Positions 63,690-64,000 of a stretch of 64,000 bases of DNA are shown piece after piece. The stretch's first letter is position 1, and each line of letters opens with the position of its first letter. The position numbers and the translations under genes were made by a program. Below the pieces are notes generated by a model. The model was given only the letters and a program-made list of their open reading frames with translations, ran no database searches and was not told the origin of the DNA. The DNA lies in NCBI GenBank assembly GCA_000226015.1, contig JH153354.1:177080-241079 (forward strand). Reading direction: 5' to 3'. This stretch comes from Mnemiopsis leidyi (Eukaryota; Ctenophora; Tentaculata; Lobata; Bolinopsidae).

Positions 63690-64000
63690 GTCTAGAAGTT
63701 TGACAGACTCATGTAACTCACCACTAGATGTGTTTTCTGTACAGATATCTCAGAGTCTAGAAGTTTGACAGACTCATGTAACTCACCACTAGATGTGTTT
63801 TCTGTACAGATATCTCAGAGTCTAGAAGTTTGACAGACTCATGTAACTCACCACTAGATGTGTTTTCTGTACAGATATCTCAGAGTCTAGAAGTTTGACA
63901 GACTCATGTAACTCACCACTAGATGTGGTTTTCTGTACAGATATCTCAGAGTCTAGAAGTTTGACAGGACTCATGTAACTCACCACTAGATGTGTTTTCT
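63690..64000 (-). repeat. 65-base tandem repeat carrying an exon end and donor
   Basis: Nearly five copies, period 65, of (minus strand) GAGTTACATGAGTCTGTCAA, ACTTCTAGACTCTGAGATAT, CTGTACAGAAAACACATCTA, GTGGT. Each unit holds an intact CTAGTG/GTGAGT donor. One reading of the unit is spectrin-like (ESVKLLDSEISVQKTHLV) and would splice in phase 0 to the exon at 63167. Since 65 is not a multiple of three, only one copy can be coding; the true exon probably starts beyond the window. The copy nearest the edge has two extra G residues. Confidence 0.75.

Overview
This is draft genomic DNA from an animal. Protein-coding exons are split by GT-AG introns, the two large genes belong to animal families (EXOC4/Sec8 and a spectraplakin), the DNA is mostly AT-rich with many satellites, SINE and LINE remnants, and there are two runs of N (4909-4918 and 32869-33786). 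A run of CCCTAA repeats at 16.8 kb fits a TTAGGG-type telomere. I cannot name the species; an invertebrate, possibly a non-bilaterian such as a cnidarian, fits but this is only an inference.

Layout. 1-9.5 kb: no host gene recognised; several families of short palindromic repeats (called A, B, C, D here), SINE pieces and the 3' end of a LINE. 9.5-35.1 kb, + strand: the exocyst subunit EXOC4 (Sec8), reconstructed as 22 visible exons with consistent splice phases; one expected exon of about 45 codons is not seen and probably lies in the 918-base N gap. Between exon 19 (ends 17333) and the next visible exon (34185) is a 16.9 kb intron holding four intronless rhodopsin-like GPCR genes on the same strand, a GPCR fragment, dead LINE pieces, a hAT-type miniature transposon sitting in a decayed reading frame, and satellites. 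35.1-45.8 kb: gene-poor DNA with repeat families B and C and tandem repeats. 45.8-47.5 kb: an unrelated class A GPCR with a second, C-terminal exon. 49.0-64 kb, - strand: the 3' half of a spectraplakin (MACF1/DST/Shot family) reconstructed as 21 phase-consistent exons: spectrin-type rod, a 4,398-base exon of disordered sequence, more rod, a GAS2 microtubule-binding domain, a basic Ser-rich tail with two SxIP EB1-binding motifs, and a short acidic end.

How the genes relate. EXOC4 tethers secretory vesicles at the plasma membrane, and the spectraplakin links actin, microtubules and membrane; nothing in the sequence ties their expression together. The GPCR array looks like a young tandem expansion: the first ~100 residues (N-terminus to TM2 and the first extracellular loop) are almost identical at DNA level among copies while the rest has diverged, which suggests gene conversion. 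The most notable observations are: the giant spectraplakin exon, which is symmetric (phase 0/0) and interrupts a spectrin helix that would be continuous if it were skipped; a possible alternative last exon in EXOC4; repeated cases of small tandem duplications that copy an exon edge together with its splice site; and a palindromic element with telomere-like repeats at its centre.
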